A stretch of 64,000 nucleotides of DNA from Aquimarina amphilecti (GTDB taxonomy: Bacteria; Bacteroidota; Bacteroidia; Flavobacteriales; Flavobacteriaceae). A program made the translations under genes and the position numbers. The stretch covers positions 1 to 64,000 of the forward strand of contig NZ_FOAB01000004.1 of assembly GCF_900109375.1 (NCBI RefSeq), written 5' to 3'. Positions 7,931-17,034 of this stretch are shown here, piece after piece. The first letter of the stretch is position 1, and every line of letters begins with the position of its first letter. The notes under the pieces are model-generated. The model was not told the DNA's origin. It searched no databases and saw only the letters and a program-made list of their open reading frames with translations.

Positions 7931-9826
7931 TTAGTCATTAATCCAACTCTTTAGTATTGCTATTTGTTTTTCTGTTGCATTGGGGTTTTGCTTAAGTACT
8001 ACTTTTTCCACTGCGGGAGCAATTACTTTAGATGCGAGTTTTAATATATTTTGATCACGTTCAATAATAAAAACGATATCATCACCAATGTTCCATTTAT
8101 TAGAATCACTAAAAAGATCATAAATATTTTTAATTGTATATGTCTTACTATTTATACTTAGTAAAATATCTCCTCTTTTTATACCTACTTCTTTTAGAAA
8201 ATTATTACGCTCTGCACCAGCTGTAAAGACAACCTTTTTAGTAGTTTCAGAGCCTTTGATGAAAGGTTCTTGTTCATATATAAAATATTCAGAAGGGATT
8301 TCTATAGTATTGTATATCAAACCGGCCTTTTCCAAATAATATCCATAGTCAATAGGAGTATTATTTATTACATGAGACTTTAGAAAATCCGCCACTTCCG
8401 GATATGAGACTTCTTTTATTACATTTATCAACTCCTCATCCTTAAAAGGATTTTCACTCCCAAATCTACCAGACAATCCTTTTATAAGATCAACAATACC
8501 ATAAGCTCCACTGCTTTTTTCGTGCATAATAATATCAATGCACATGGAAATAAGAGCTCCTTTTTCATATACATTACCATAATTTTCTAAATATGGTTCT
8601 TGTAGTATATTTTTGCTCATTTCTGTAAAAGAAAAACTCTGATCGAAACTTTTGGAATGATCTATTTTTTCTAAAATTCTTTCAAAAAAATCTTCTTTTC
8701 CAATAAGAGCTTGATTAATCTGAAATAATAAAGAAAAATACTCTGTAGTACCTTCATATAACCATAAATGCTTTGACATTTTTGGATTGTTGTAGTCAAA
8801 ATCATGAATTTCTTCAGAATGTATGCTTAATGGAGTTACGATATGAAAAAATTCATGCGAAACTACATCTATCAATGATTCATTTAGTTTTTGTAAAGGA
8901 ATTGATTCAGGAAGCACAACAACCGTAGAAGTGTTATGTTCTAAGGCTCCAAAACCTTTTGCATCATCACTTTTAGAAGAAGAAAGGTATAATAAAACAC
9001 TATATTTTTTGGTGGTGTTAATGTATCCTAAAAAGTTTTTTTGCGCTCTAATCATTCGCTCCATTTGGGGCATTAATTGCGCTGCACGATGAAGTTTACT
9101 AGGAGAATAAACGCTAAGCAAAACTTCAATTTCATTAATGTTAAAAGTTACTTTATCAGGAATGGAGTACATTATTGGAGAATCTGCTAAATCTGCATAT
9201 CTGTTAAAAATGAAGACATCCGTATCATATAAAGCTCCAATTTCAGGTTCTTTTGGTAAATACTCGGATAAAGAAGTCGAGGCTTCCATATCTATAGGGT
9301 GTTTAATAAATAGATTATATTTTTTTTCCTTCATGTTATCAAAATACCCTACGAAAGCATATAAATTAAGAACAAAGTTTTTGTTTTGTAAAATATTTGT
9401 TCCTGTTGGAGAAAAAACTTGATGACTCTCCTCGGTGTCAAAAGTGTCGTTAACTAAATAGGTTAGTGAACTTAATTTTCTTGCATTATTTATTTTCCAG
9501 CGATTATCACCGTGTTTTTGTACACTTAACTCATTTCCTTCAGTGTCAAAAGCTTTAAACTTTTCTATGTATTTTCCATAATTGTTGTTCTGATATGTAC
9601 CAGGAACTATTTTTGGCAGAAAATAACTGATAGTATCTGTAGTTACATTATTGAAACGTAATTCTACTTTTATTTTATCATCTATAATGTTTACTAAATC
9701 TAAAGATGCAATAATGGGAGTAGTATCTACTTTTACTGCAGATTCAGTAGACTTACAGCCTATTAAAGAATTAGATATAAAAATGTAAAGGATTAGGGTT
9801 CTAATCAGATTAATTTTTCTTAGCAC
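7931..9826 (-). CDS. M61 family (glycyl aminopeptidase-like) lipoprotein peptidase with PDZ domain
   Basis: A 631-residue zinc peptidase. The N-terminus is a lipoprotein signal (SNSLIGCKS, Cys24), so the enzyme acts in the cell envelope. The M61 N-terminal beta domain covers about 40-230. The gluzincin motif HEFFH is at 324-328 with the third ligand Glu358 in WLYEGTTEYF. A PDZ-like domain near the C-terminus (about 520-610, KEVGIKRGDILLSINSKTY) may bind substrate C-termini. Family members release N-terminal glycine or small residues from peptides. The stop of the upstream HAD gene is only 5 bp away, so the two are cotranscribed, with no obvious functional link. Confidence 0.87.
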   Translation of the reverse strand: MLRKINLIRTLILYIFISNSLIGCKSTESAVKVDTTPIIASLDLVNIIDDKIKVELRFNNVTTDTISYFLPKIVPGTYQNNNYGKYIEKFKAFDTEGNELSVQKHGDNRWKINNARKLSSLTYLVNDTFDTEESHQVFSPTGTNILQNKNFVLNLYAFVGYFDNMKEKKYNLFIKHPIDMEASTSLSEYLPKEPEIGALYDTDVFIFNRYADLADSPIMYSIPDKVTFNINEIEVLLSVYSPSKLHRAAQLMPQMERMIRAQKNFLGYINTTKKYSVLLYLSSSKSDDAKGFGALEHNTSTVVVLPESIPLQKLNESLIDVVSHEFFHIVTPLSIHSEEIHDFDYNNPKMSKHLWLYEGTTEYFSLLFQINQALIGKEDFFERILEKIDHSKSFDQSFSFTEMSKNILQEPYLENYGNVYEKGALISMCIDIIMHEKSSGAYGIVDLIKGLSGRFGSENPFKDEELINVIKEVSYPEVADFLKSHVINNTPIDYGYYLEKAGLIYNTIEIPSEYFIYEQEPFIKGSETTKKVVFTAGAERNNFLKEVGIKRGDILLSINSKTYTIKNIYDLFSDSNKWNIGDDIVFIIERDQNILKLASKVIAPAVEKVVLKQNPNATEKQIAILKSWIND

Positions 9827-9831
9827 AAGTA

Positions 9832-10638
9832 TTAGATATTGTTTTTAATATATGTAGCGACACCATCTTCTTTTCCTGGGAGGGTTACTACATCAGCAAT
9901 TTTTAAGGTTTCAGGCTTAGCATTGGCAACAGCTACTCCGGTACCAACCGCATTTATCATAGCAATATCGTTATAATTATCGCCAAAAGCTACTGCTTCT
10001 GATAGAGAAATGTTATAATGGCTATTAAGTAGTAATTCTATAGCAGTTAATTTCGAAATACTTTTATGAGCAATTTCGATATACGTAGGCTTTGATCTAT
10101 ATAAATGTAGTTTTTCGCTAAAATGTGTTTCTAAAAAATTAAAAGCTTCATCAATATGTTTTTCATCTCCCATGCACATGATCTTATGAGCTCCTTTATT
10201 TTCTGCTTTCCATTCTTCAATAACTATTTTAGCTGATTTTACTACAGGAGTAACTTTAGTGTTTTGAGATTCTCTATTTGCCCAAAAATCCATTTCTGGA
10301 ACAAACCAATCATCATTATGATATAAGCTTATATGAAATGAATTGTTAGTATTAAAGTTACTAAGTTCTTGTATAATATCTGGATGTATGAAAGTAGAAT
10401 GGATTGGTTTTTTATCGACTAATATTAGACCTCCATTATAACAGATTAATGGGAGATGTGTAATACCCAATTCTTCTTGAAGATGAACCATCGCGCTAGG
10501 CATACGCGAAGAGATTAATATAACAGGAACAGTATCTTTTATTCGTTTTATTTCTGAAATAGTGAAATCAGAAAGCTCTCTTTCCGAATTAAGTAGCGTT
10601 CCATCTATATCAGAAAATACAATACGATGTGAATTCAA
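9832..10638 (-). CDS. Cof-type HAD-IIB phosphatase
   Basis: A 268-residue soluble phosphatase of the haloacid dehalogenase superfamily. The nucleophile motif is FSDIDGTLLNSE (Asp10, Asp12). Motif II is the Ser/Thr in PVILISSR, a Lys is in SISKLTAIE, and motif IV is AFGDNYNDIAMI. The C2-type cap between motifs II and III places it in the Cof/IIB group, which hydrolyses sugar phosphates and cofactor intermediates such as flavin or pyridoxal phosphates. The substrate cannot be read from the sequence. It sits 36 bp downstream of the alpha/beta hydrolase gene and 5 bp upstream of the M61 gene, so these three likely form one operon. Confidence 0.88.
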   Translation of the reverse strand: MNSHRIVFSDIDGTLLNSERELSDFTISEIKRIKDTVPVILISSRMPSAMVHLQEELGITHLPLICYNGGLILVDKKPIHSTFIHPDIIQELSNFNTNNSFHISLYHNDDWFVPEMDFWANRESQNTKVTPVVKSAKIVIEEWKAENKGAHKIMCMGDEKHIDEAFNFLETHFSEKLHLYRSKPTYIEIAHKSISKLTAIELLLNSHYNISLSEAVAFGDNYNDIAMINAVGTGVAVANAKPETLKIADVVTLPGKEDGVATYIKNNI

Positions 10639-10674
10639 TTAAATAAGGTTAGGGTTAGTACTTCTTTTAATTAG

Positions 10675-11610
10675 TTACTTTTTTACGAAGTTAACAATAC
10701 TAGTGGTAACTTCTGGCATAATTTTAAGCCAGTATTCGTTGTAGGATTTATGATTTTCTAATCTGCTGCCTTTTATCTCTCTAAGTATATGATTCATGTT
10801 TTCTATGATTACATACTCGGCATTCGGGACAGCTTCTTTTAATTTTTCTGCTTCAGAAACTTCTACTTGCAAATCTTTATCACCTTGTAATACTAAAATA
10901 GGGATATTTAAGTCTTTTATTTCTTCAGATGGTGTGTACTTAATCCAAGATTTCATAAAAGGTTGTAGTTTATAACCAAAAATAGATTCTAACGCAGGAT
11001 CATAATTCATTGCTCTTCCTTTTTCTTTTAAATCAGCAAAAGCTACTGCAGCACTTTTATCTAATCCAGGAGCTTGTTTTTCTAATTGTTGGATTACAAT
11101 TTGATCCACTGATTGCGCATTTCCAGCTATTGATATAAACCCGTCAACATTTCCCTTGGCAGCCATAATTCCTATTAAAGAACCTTGCCCATGACCTGCT
11201 AAAACAACTTTTGTGTAGTTTCCGTTTTCCTTAAAATACGTAACTATTGATTTTGCATCTTGAATAAAATGTTCTAATAAAATTTCGTGTTCTCTAATTC
11301 CAACAGCATCAATTTTGAAGAGCCTTTTATCGTAACGATAAGAAGCTACACCTTTTTTTGCTAATTCTATCGCTAATAATTTGAAAGCATCATTTTTAGA
11401 CATTCTGTCATTACCCTCTCTATTGATAGCTCCAGAATCCATGATAAAAATAATAAGAGGAACACTGTCATCAGAGTATGGGGTAGTTAATGTACCTTCT
11501 ATAAGGCGATTAACTCTAACAGTTGCAGAATTATATTCCTTTTCTTCTTTTTCTTGAGCTAAACACAATGTTGTAAAAGCAATTAGAAAAATTGAAAATC
11601 GTATCTTCAT
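10675..11610 (-). CDS. Exported alpha/beta hydrolase-fold protein with Gly at the nucleophile position
   Basis: A 311-residue protein with a signal peptide ending TLCLAQE. The fold is seen in PLIIFIMDSGAINREGN (oxyanion region), ASYRYDKR, the nucleophile elbow, ILVLQGDKDLQV (acid Asp) and ENMNHILRE (His), as in bacterial S9-like esterases of Flavobacteriia. The elbow reads GHGQGSLIG, where the family norm is GHSxGS. The Ser of GxSxG is replaced by Gly141 (codon GGG), with Ser144 three residues later. Asp and His are kept. Either another serine acts or the protein is a non-catalytic relative. It is the first gene of the minus-strand run 11.6 to 7.9 kb. Confidence 0.78.
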   Translation of the reverse strand: MKIRFSIFLIAFTTLCLAQEKEEKEYNSATVRVNRLIEGTLTTPYSDDSVPLIIFIMDSGAINREGNDRMSKNDAFKLLAIELAKKGVASYRYDKRLFKIDAVGIREHEILLEHFIQDAKSIVTYFKENGNYTKVVLAGHGQGSLIGIMAAKGNVDGFISIAGNAQSVDQIVIQQLEKQAPGLDKSAAVAFADLKEKGRAMNYDPALESIFGYKLQPFMKSWIKYTPSEEIKDLNIPILVLQGDKDLQVEVSEAEKLKEAVPNAEYVIIENMNHILREIKGSRLENHKSYNEYWLKIMPEVTTSIVNFVKK

Positions 11611-11740
11611 ATATAATGGGGTTTATAGGGTATGTCTTTAATCAAACGATAAATATGCTGCCATATTTTTAATCTAAAATCTTTTAGTAAAATAACATTG
11701 TTAAAAATAACATTTAATGATTCACTAACATACCCTTTTT

Positions 11741-11748
11741 TATCTTTG
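11741..11748 (+). promoter_or_regulatory. -7 element of the S1/P1 nuclease promoter
   Basis: TATCTTTG matches TAnnTTTG, 17 bp before the ATG at 11766. No clear TTTG is found at -33. Confidence 0.5.
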
Positions 11749-11765
11749 CTTCAAAATTTATACTA

Positions 11766-12548
11766 ATGATTACTCGATACATTACATTTTTCTTATTACT
11801 TGTTATTTCTTTTAATGGATTTTCTTTCAATGACGACTGGGGCAAAACAGGTCATAGAGTTACAGGAGAGATAGCTGATAATTTTCTTACGGAAAAAGCT
11901 AAAAGGAATATTACAAATCTTCTAAAAGGTAAAGGGTTGGCTTTTGTTTCAATTTATGCTGATGAAATAAAAAGTGATGATCGTTATAGAGGATATAGTC
12001 CTTGGCATTATGTGAATTTTTCTTTTGATAAAAAATATGGAGAAGAAACTCCTAGTGAACGAGGAGATTTAGTTCAAGGGATTCAAAAATGTATAGAAAT
12101 TTTGAAAAGTGATGATTCATCCCAGGAAGATAAAGAGTTTCATCTTAAAATGTTAGTCCATTTTATTGGAGATCTACATCAACCATTACATGTAGGAAGA
12201 GGAGAAGATAAAGGAGGGAATGATATTCAGGTGCGTTGGTTTAGAGAAGGATCTAACTTACACAGAGTTTGGGATAGTGAGATGCTTGATTATTATGGAA
12301 TGAGTTATACCGAATTAGCTAATAATGCAGACGAATTATCTTTGTCAGAAATAGAAGCAATAGAAAAAGGAGAAGTATTGGATTGGATTTACGAATCACA
12401 AAACTTGGCAAAAAAAGTATACGCTTCTGCTAATGTAGGAGAGAAATTAGGCTATAAATATATGTATAACTATTTTCCAACTGTAAGAGCTCAATTACAA
12501 AAGGGAGGAATACGTTTAGCTAAAATATTAAATGATATTTTTGGGTAA
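11766..12548 (+). CDS. Secreted S1/P1-type nuclease
   Basis: A 260-residue zinc-dependent nuclease. A signal peptide (about 1-20) is followed by NDDWGKTGHRVTGEIA, in which the N-terminal Trp and His of the mature enzyme bind zinc. Further ligands are seen in YSPWHYVNF, LVHFIGDLHQPLHVGRGEDKGGND and NLHRVWDSEML, which together give the trinuclear zinc centre of the P1/S1 family. These enzymes cut single-stranded DNA and RNA and remove 3'-phosphates. In a marine flavobacterium a role in scavenging extracellular nucleic acid and phosphate is likely (inference). It is transcribed alone, divergent from the hydrolase operon. Confidence 0.92.
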   Translation: MITRYITFFLLLVISFNGFSFNDDWGKTGHRVTGEIADNFLTEKAKRNITNLLKGKGLAFVSIYADEIKSDDRYRGYSPWHYVNFSFDKKYGEETPSERGDLVQGIQKCIEILKSDDSSQEDKEFHLKMLVHFIGDLHQPLHVGRGEDKGGNDIQVRWFREGSNLHRVWDSEMLDYYGMSYTELANNADELSLSEIEAIEKGEVLDWIYESQNLAKKVYASANVGEKLGYKYMYNYFPTVRAQLQKGGIRLAKILNDIFG

Positions 12549-12563
12549 AATTGAATTTAGAAT

Positions 12564-13424
12564 TTACTTATTCACGGCAAGATCCTTTCGATACTGTTTA
12601 GGAGACATTGAGAAATACTTTTTAAATGTCTTAGTAAGATGACTCTCATCGGTATACCCTAATTGATAAGCAATTTCTGCGATCGTAAATTCTGTATTTT
12701 GTAATCTATATTCTACTAATTTCATTTTGTATTTAGTTACATATTGATGTATAGATTCTCCAGTTGCTTTTTTGAAATAACTACTTATTGAACTTTGAGA
12801 CATATTGAACTTATTGGCCATATAACTAATCTTGGTAAGATCATTGTCATATACATTCTGTCGTATATGGCCAAGTATCTGATCTATTCTAGAATCATTT
12901 ATGGAGACATTTCTATTATGAGAACTATATTTGTCAGAAATATTACGAACAATGATGCTTAGTATAGTACTAATTGCATTAGAAATAATTTCTTGATAAT
13001 ATATCTTTTCATTTTTAAACTCCTCCATAACAACGTTATGGATATCCCAAATAATACTTCGGTCATCTTCGTGTGAAATCACATCACCTGGAATAATATT
13101 AGGGTGATGTAGTAATTGTTCAATTCTTTGTAACCAATATTTCCTATCGGGTAAGTTGACTTTACTAGAAAATAAAAGTTCTGTGAATTTAAAGTGGGTA
13201 AAACCAGAATGTTTTTCTATTTCAAAATGATGTGTGTCTTCAGGAGCAAGTAGAAAAATATCGTTTTTTCTATAGCGAAAACGAATGCCATTAATCGTGT
13301 GATAACCACTTCCTTTTTCTACAAAAATAATCTCGAAATAATTGTGATTATGAGGTTCCGCTTCCCATTTATCAAATGAATATTGATGTACAACAAAGGT
13401 CTCGTGTAAGGTATAACGATTCAT
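12564..13424 (-). CDS. AraC family transcriptional regulator with cupin sensor domain
   Basis: A 286-residue DNA-binding regulator. The N-terminal half is a cupin-like sensor (PHNHNYFEIIFVEKGSGYH and DIFLLAPEDTHHFEI). The C-terminal 100 residues carry two helix-turn-helix motifs, the second in FTIAEIAYQLGYTDESHLTKTFKKYF with the AraC signature. I chose the ATG at 13424 (MNRYTLHE) because a TAnnTTTG-type -7 element (TATTTTTG, complement of 13454-13461) lies between it and the more upstream in-frame ATG at 13490. The upstream ATG would add 22 residues lying before the promoter. It is divergent from the small membrane protein gene at 13633, a possible target. The inducer is unknown. Confidence 0.87.
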   Translation of the reverse strand: MNRYTLHETFVVHQYSFDKWEAEPHNHNYFEIIFVEKGSGYHTINGIRFRYRKNDIFLLAPEDTHHFEIEKHSGFTHFKFTELLFSSKVNLPDRKYWLQRIEQLLHHPNIIPGDVISHEDDRSIIWDIHNVVMEEFKNEKIYYQEIISNAISTILSIIVRNISDKYSSHNRNVSINDSRIDQILGHIRQNVYDNDLTKISYMANKFNMSQSSISSYFKKATGESIHQYVTKYKMKLVEYRLQNTEFTIAEIAYQLGYTDESHLTKTFKKYFSMSPKQYRKDLAVNK

Positions 13425-13596
13425 AATCAATTTTTTCTTTTGTTTTAAAGTTACAAAAATAAAATCAAACGCAATAACTGTTTTGTACAAGTGTTTTTCG
13501 GTTTTTTTGATTGATTCGCTTGATATTTAGTTAGTTATGTTTTAAAAGTACAAGTTGTTCCTGTAATTCTACAAGTAAATAGTGGACAACATTTTA

Positions 13597-13604
13597 TAGT
13601 TTTG
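13597..13604 (+). promoter_or_regulatory. -7 element before the DoxX-like gene
   Basis: TAGTTTTG fits TAnnTTTG, 28 bp before the ATG at 13633. The -33 box is not clear, as might fit a gene needing an activator such as the divergent AraC protein (inference). Confidence 0.45.
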
Positions 13605-13632
13605 CCCCGCGAATTTTTAACACAAATCAGCA

Positions 13633-14046
13633 ATGAAATTTAGGGTTTACTTATACACAGCAGTAAGAATACTGTTTGGGGCTTTTTTAGTATTACATAG
13701 TACCTATAATGTAATTATTTATTCAGAGTTTCTGAAAGAAATTGATACGTACTTTTTGAAATCAACTGTATTCAAATATGATTTGATCGAAGCATTAGCT
13801 CCGTTAGTTCCTTTTGAAGAGTTTATTATAGGAATGTTCTTAATTCTTGGTTATTACACGAAAGAGGTATTGATAAGTGGATCTATTTTGTTCTTATTTT
13901 TATCGTTGTTTTTATTGGATGCTAATTCTACAGAGTTATCGATGATACATCTTAGTTTTTTTATACTCACTTTAATATTATGGAAAAAAGATAATTATAA
14001 TCTAAAATCTGTAGATTATGCTAGACATGTAGACTTGATCATATAA
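13633..14046 (+). CDS. Small DoxX/MauE-like integral membrane protein
   Basis: A 137-residue protein with four predicted membrane helices: ILFGAFLVLHSTYNVIIY, FEEFIIGMFLILGYYT, LISGSILFLFLSLFLL and LSMIHLSFFILTLIL. Size and the short acidic loop between helices 1 and 2 recall the DoxX/MauE membrane family (quinone- or redox-associated), but I see no decisive motif. It lies divergent to the AraC gene with 208 bp between the starts, which suggests control by that regulator. A second DoxX-like protein is encoded at 14.7 kb on the other strand. Confidence 0.6.
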   Translation: MKFRVYLYTAVRILFGAFLVLHSTYNVIIYSEFLKEIDTYFLKSTVFKYDLIEALAPLVPFEEFIIGMFLILGYYTKEVLISGSILFLFLSLFLLDANSTELSMIHLSFFILTLILWKKDNYNLKSVDYARHVDLII

Positions 14047-14077
14047 GTATCTATCTTTTGTTCTTTTACAGGAGATT

Positions 14078-14680
14078 TTAATTAATTATCCGAAAGGTAA
14101 GATTAACACGTGGATTTTTGATTTTTTTTGATTTGGGCAATTGATGTAGCCAGTTCTCTTGTGTTTTTCCGCGCATTATAAGCAAACTACCATGCTGTAA
14201 TAAAAGTTTTTGCTTTAGTTCTTTAGTTTTATGTTTAAAATGAAACCATCTTTCTTCTCCAAAGCTTACAGAAGCTATTATAGGTTCAGGACCAAGTTCT
14301 TTTTCATTATCAGAATGCCAGCCATTGCTGTCTTGACCGTCTCGATACAGATTTAGTAAACAGGTAGTAAATATCTCGGAACTTATATGATCTACTTTTT
14401 TTTTAATCTTCGATAATTCATCCGTAAATACATGAGGCTGCATTGTAATGTTAGAGTAAGTATAAGTGTTTTTATTACTGGAGTAGAGCGCTGTTAGACG
14501 AGGTTGCTTATGAACTTTTCCAAATACTTTTATATCATCTTGTTGCCACTGAATAGACTTTTTTAGTATATCAAACAATTGATCGGCCTCAGTTTTTTCA
14601 AAAAAAAAGGGAAAATAAGATACATCAGCATCTGGCATTTTTAATTGAATATTCTGGTTTTGAGAAGTAAATAGATCCAA
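14078..14680 (-). CDS. AlkB-like 2-oxoglutarate/Fe(II) dioxygenase
   Basis: A 200-residue member of the AlkB family, which removes alkyl lesions from DNA or RNA bases by oxidative demethylation. The iron triad is in NGWHSDNE (HxD) and ENWLHQLP (His), and the 2-oxoglutarate-binding RxxxxxR is seen at NPRVNLTFRIIN. The family motif SLLIMRG is also present. Size and order match short bacterial ALKBH2/3-like enzymes. It lies 12 bp downstream of the DoxX-like gene and probably shares its transcript. Confidence 0.9.
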   Translation of the reverse strand: MDLFTSQNQNIQLKMPDADVSYFPFFFEKTEADQLFDILKKSIQWQQDDIKVFGKVHKQPRLTALYSSNKNTYTYSNITMQPHVFTDELSKIKKKVDHISSEIFTTCLLNLYRDGQDSNGWHSDNEKELGPEPIIASVSFGEERWFHFKHKTKELKQKLLLQHGSLLIMRGKTQENWLHQLPKSKKIKNPRVNLTFRIIN

Positions 14681-14692
14681 TAGTGTTGTTGT

Positions 14693-15040
14693 TTAAAAGT
14701 ATAATTGTGCCCAATATATCAAACCGAATTGGAGTAATATTCTAAAAATAAGAACTGATTTAGGGAGATTTAAACTCGCTTTTTTATTAATAAGCATATG
14801 TATATGAACAGGAAAAAAGACAACCAACATACCTATAATAGCCCAAATTGAAAAAAACCTTGTCTGTACAAACAAAATACCTATACCAGCCATGATTTCA
14901 GCAATACCACTTAGGTATACTAGCTGTTTGTGATATGGAATATACAAAGGCATGATTCTGATAAATGCCTTTGGTTTGATAAGATGAAAAACACCGGCAA
15001 TTATAAAAACACCGGATAAAATATATAAATGCCAATTCAT
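14693..15040 (-). CDS. DoxX family membrane protein
   Basis: A 115-residue protein with four hydrophobic helices: LYILSGVFIIAGVFHLIKP, LVYLSGIAEIMAGIGILFV, WAIIGMLVVFFPVHIHML and LIFRILLQFGLIYW. The motifs AGVFHLIKPKAF and LSGIAEIMAGIGIL are typical of the DoxX/DoxD-like family. The start overlaps the stop of the upstream gene (TAATG), so translation is coupled. Family members are linked to redox stress responses; the exact role here is not known. Confidence 0.82.
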   Translation of the reverse strand: MNWHLYILSGVFIIAGVFHLIKPKAFIRIMPLYIPYHKQLVYLSGIAEIMAGIGILFVQTRFFSIWAIIGMLVVFFPVHIHMLINKKASLNLPKSVLIFRILLQFGLIYWAQLYF

Positions 15041-15501
15041 TAAATTCCTGTAGTTTTTTCTTTACCAGCAGTGCTAAGAGCAAACCCTTTACTTCGGGTC
15101 ATTTTTTTAATAAAACTTACTTTTCTAAAACGTAATGCACTCCAATCTTCATCAATAGCTACTTGTCTAACAGGTTCTAAATTGTAATCACCTAAAACTC
15201 CCCATCCATTATCTCTCGTGATTTCAGAGTTATACTTTTTAGAACTTTTTTTAGGGTATGCAAACCATAGAACAGCGTCACCAACCAATTTGGGATAGAT
15301 AGTTTCTATTCGGTTTTCGATTTGTTTCTTTTCCTTAACAAAAACTATTGCAAAATCGACCTCAGATACTTGTATTAAAGATTCTTTTACAAGAATATCT
15401 TTTAAACAATTTAATTCTTTACAAAATCCTTCAGGCTCATTTAATATTAGTATTTCATCAAGTGATGGCGGAAGTTGTAATTTTTTAAATAAAGAAGTCA
15501 T
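15040..15501 (-). CDS. DUF3052-like small cytoplasmic protein
   Basis: A 153-residue soluble protein of unknown function. The segment AVLWFAYPKKSSKKYNSEI followed by GWGVLGDYNLEPVRQVAID resembles proteins labelled DUF3052 or YdeI-like in Flavobacteriia. My recall of the family is not certain. The N-terminal part begins LQLPPSLDEILILNEPEGF. It leads a three-gene minus-strand unit with the DoxX-like and AlkB-like genes, coupled by TAATG overlap to the first. Confidence 0.6.
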   Translation of the reverse strand: MTSLFKKLQLPPSLDEILILNEPEGFCKELNCLKDILVKESLIQVSEVDFAIVFVKEKKQIENRIETIYPKLVGDAVLWFAYPKKSSKKYNSEITRDNGWGVLGDYNLEPVRQVAIDEDWSALRFRKVSFIKKMTRSKGFALSTAGKEKTTGI

Positions 15502-15792
15502 GAGTTAGGATTTTAGTTGGATACTCTGTGTTTACTACAAGATACAAAAAAATGAGCAAGTATATTATATTTTAATGTAATCCTTAGGGTAAGATGATTT
15601 AATCATAAGATCCTATAATAAAGTATTATAAATACTGATTTTATCAAGTCTTCGTTAGACCCGTGTAAAACGAATACTTTTTTATACCACTCGTTTTTTT
15701 ACAGTTTTATGGCACTTAGTATTTTCTGTAAAGTAAAAAGGAAAGTAATGATTAATATAGTATTGCTTTTAAAACTTACACAAACCTGTATT

Positions 15793-17013
15793 ATGAAGAA
15801 TAATTTTAAAATTCTCAAGCCTTTTTTGTTTGGGCTAATGATAAGTGTGCTATTAATATCCTGTGAATCGCAGGAGTTAGAGTCCAATAATCAACAAGAA
15901 ACATATGATGATTTTGTATTGGAACAGGCATATCCAGATGAGACTGGAGAATTATTCAGAATAACTCTAAATGGAGAGGAAATAGATGTAGAAAGTATCA
16001 ATAAATATTACATCTTAGAAGGAGATATTAAAATAGAACTATCTGATACGAATAAGGGAGTGGGAAGAACAGGAGGGAGATGGCCAAATAACATTGTGCA
16101 TTATTCTATTGAAAATGGAATGCCTAACCAATCAAGAATTACAAATGCTATAGCTCATTGGGAGTCTAAAACAGCGCTTAGATTTGAACCACGTACCAAT
16201 CAATCTAGTTATGTGTATTTCAAGAATGGATCTGGTTGTTCTTCATATGTGGGCCGTATTGGTGGTCGTCAAGATATTACTTTAGCAAATGGATGTTCAA
16301 CAGGGAATACAATTCATGAAATTGGTCATGCAATTGGTTTGTGGCATGAACAAAGTAGAAAAGATAGAGATCAGTACATAAAAGTATTATTCGAAAATAT
16401 TCAAAATGGTAAAGATTTTAATTTTAAAACTTATATAGAACAAGGTCAAGATGGAAATGAATATACTTCTAGTCTGGATCTAGGAAGTATTATGATGTAC
16501 GGATCATATGCTTTTTCTAAAAATGGACAACCTACAATAACTCGTGTTAATGGAAATACCTATAATGCGCAACGTAATGGCTTGTCTGATAGCGATGTAT
16601 TAGGTATAAATAAAATGTATCCTCCAGTTGTTTCCGATAACATAATTGAGCTGAAAGGAAATAATGATAAATATGTCAGTAGTGAAAACGGAGGTAAACC
16701 AATGAACTGTAATCGAACAACTGCACAAGGGTGGGAAAAGTTTGAAGTAATAACATTAAGTGGTGGAAAAGTAGCACTTAAAGGAAACAATGGTAAATAT
16801 GTAAGTAGTGAGAATGGTACTAGTTCTATTACTTGTAGTAGAGCTCAAATTGGCTCTTGGGAACAATTTACACTTGTGAGTAGAGGAGGAAATAAATACG
16901 CCTTAAAAGGTAATAATAATAAATATGTTAGCTCAGAAAATGGTGCTAAACCAATGACGTGCAATAGGGCATCAATAGGGAACTGGGAGGAATTCGTAAT
17001 TTCGGGATTGTAA
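15793..17013 (+). CDS. Astacin-like (M12A) metalloprotease lipoprotein with three C-terminal beta-trefoil repeats
   Basis: A 406-residue exported protease. I chose ATG 15793 because it directly starts a lipoprotein signal (FGLMISVLLISCESQ). The upstream in-frame ATG at 15709 would add 28 residues before the signal. A propeptide (about 20-95) is followed by the astacin domain. Its zinc site HEIGHAIGLWHEQSRKDRD and Met-turn SIMMYGSYAF are complete, as in flavastacin and myroilysin. After about residue 285 come three copies of a 40-residue unit (LKGNNxKYVSSENG then C-N/S-R and W-E-x-F), like fascin or ricin-type trefoil blades, probably for carbohydrate binding. A terminator follows. It is a likely secreted or surface digestive enzyme. 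Confidence 0.9.
   Translation: MKNNFKILKPFLFGLMISVLLISCESQELESNNQQETYDDFVLEQAYPDETGELFRITLNGEEIDVESINKYYILEGDIKIELSDTNKGVGRTGGRWPNNIVHYSIENGMPNQSRITNAIAHWESKTALRFEPRTNQSSYVYFKNGSGCSSYVGRIGGRQDITLANGCSTGNTIHEIGHAIGLWHEQSRKDRDQYIKVLFENIQNGKDFNFKTYIEQGQDGNEYTSSLDLGSIMMYGSYAFSKNGQPTITRVNGNTYNAQRNGLSDSDVLGINKMYPPVVSDNIIELKGNNDKYVSSENGGKPMNCNRTTAQGWEKFEVITLSGGKVALKGNNGKYVSSENGTSSITCSRAQIGSWEQFTLVSRGGNKYALKGNNNKYVSSENGAKPMTCNRASIGNWEEFVISGL
16647..17010 (+). repeat. Three tandem coding repeats (trefoil units) in the astacin gene
   Basis: Units begin near 16649, 16777 and 16900. Each encodes LKGNNxKYVSSENG and ends W-E-x-F about 33 residues on. The DNA of the copies has drifted more than the protein, so the repeats are old and kept for function. 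Confidence 0.75.
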
Positions 17014-17034
17014 ACTTTACTGAAGTTGTGAATT

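Noticed and set aside
14898-15083. 61-residue frame on the minus strand between the DoxX and DUF3052-like genes
   Set aside because: It lies inside two well-supported genes in another frame.
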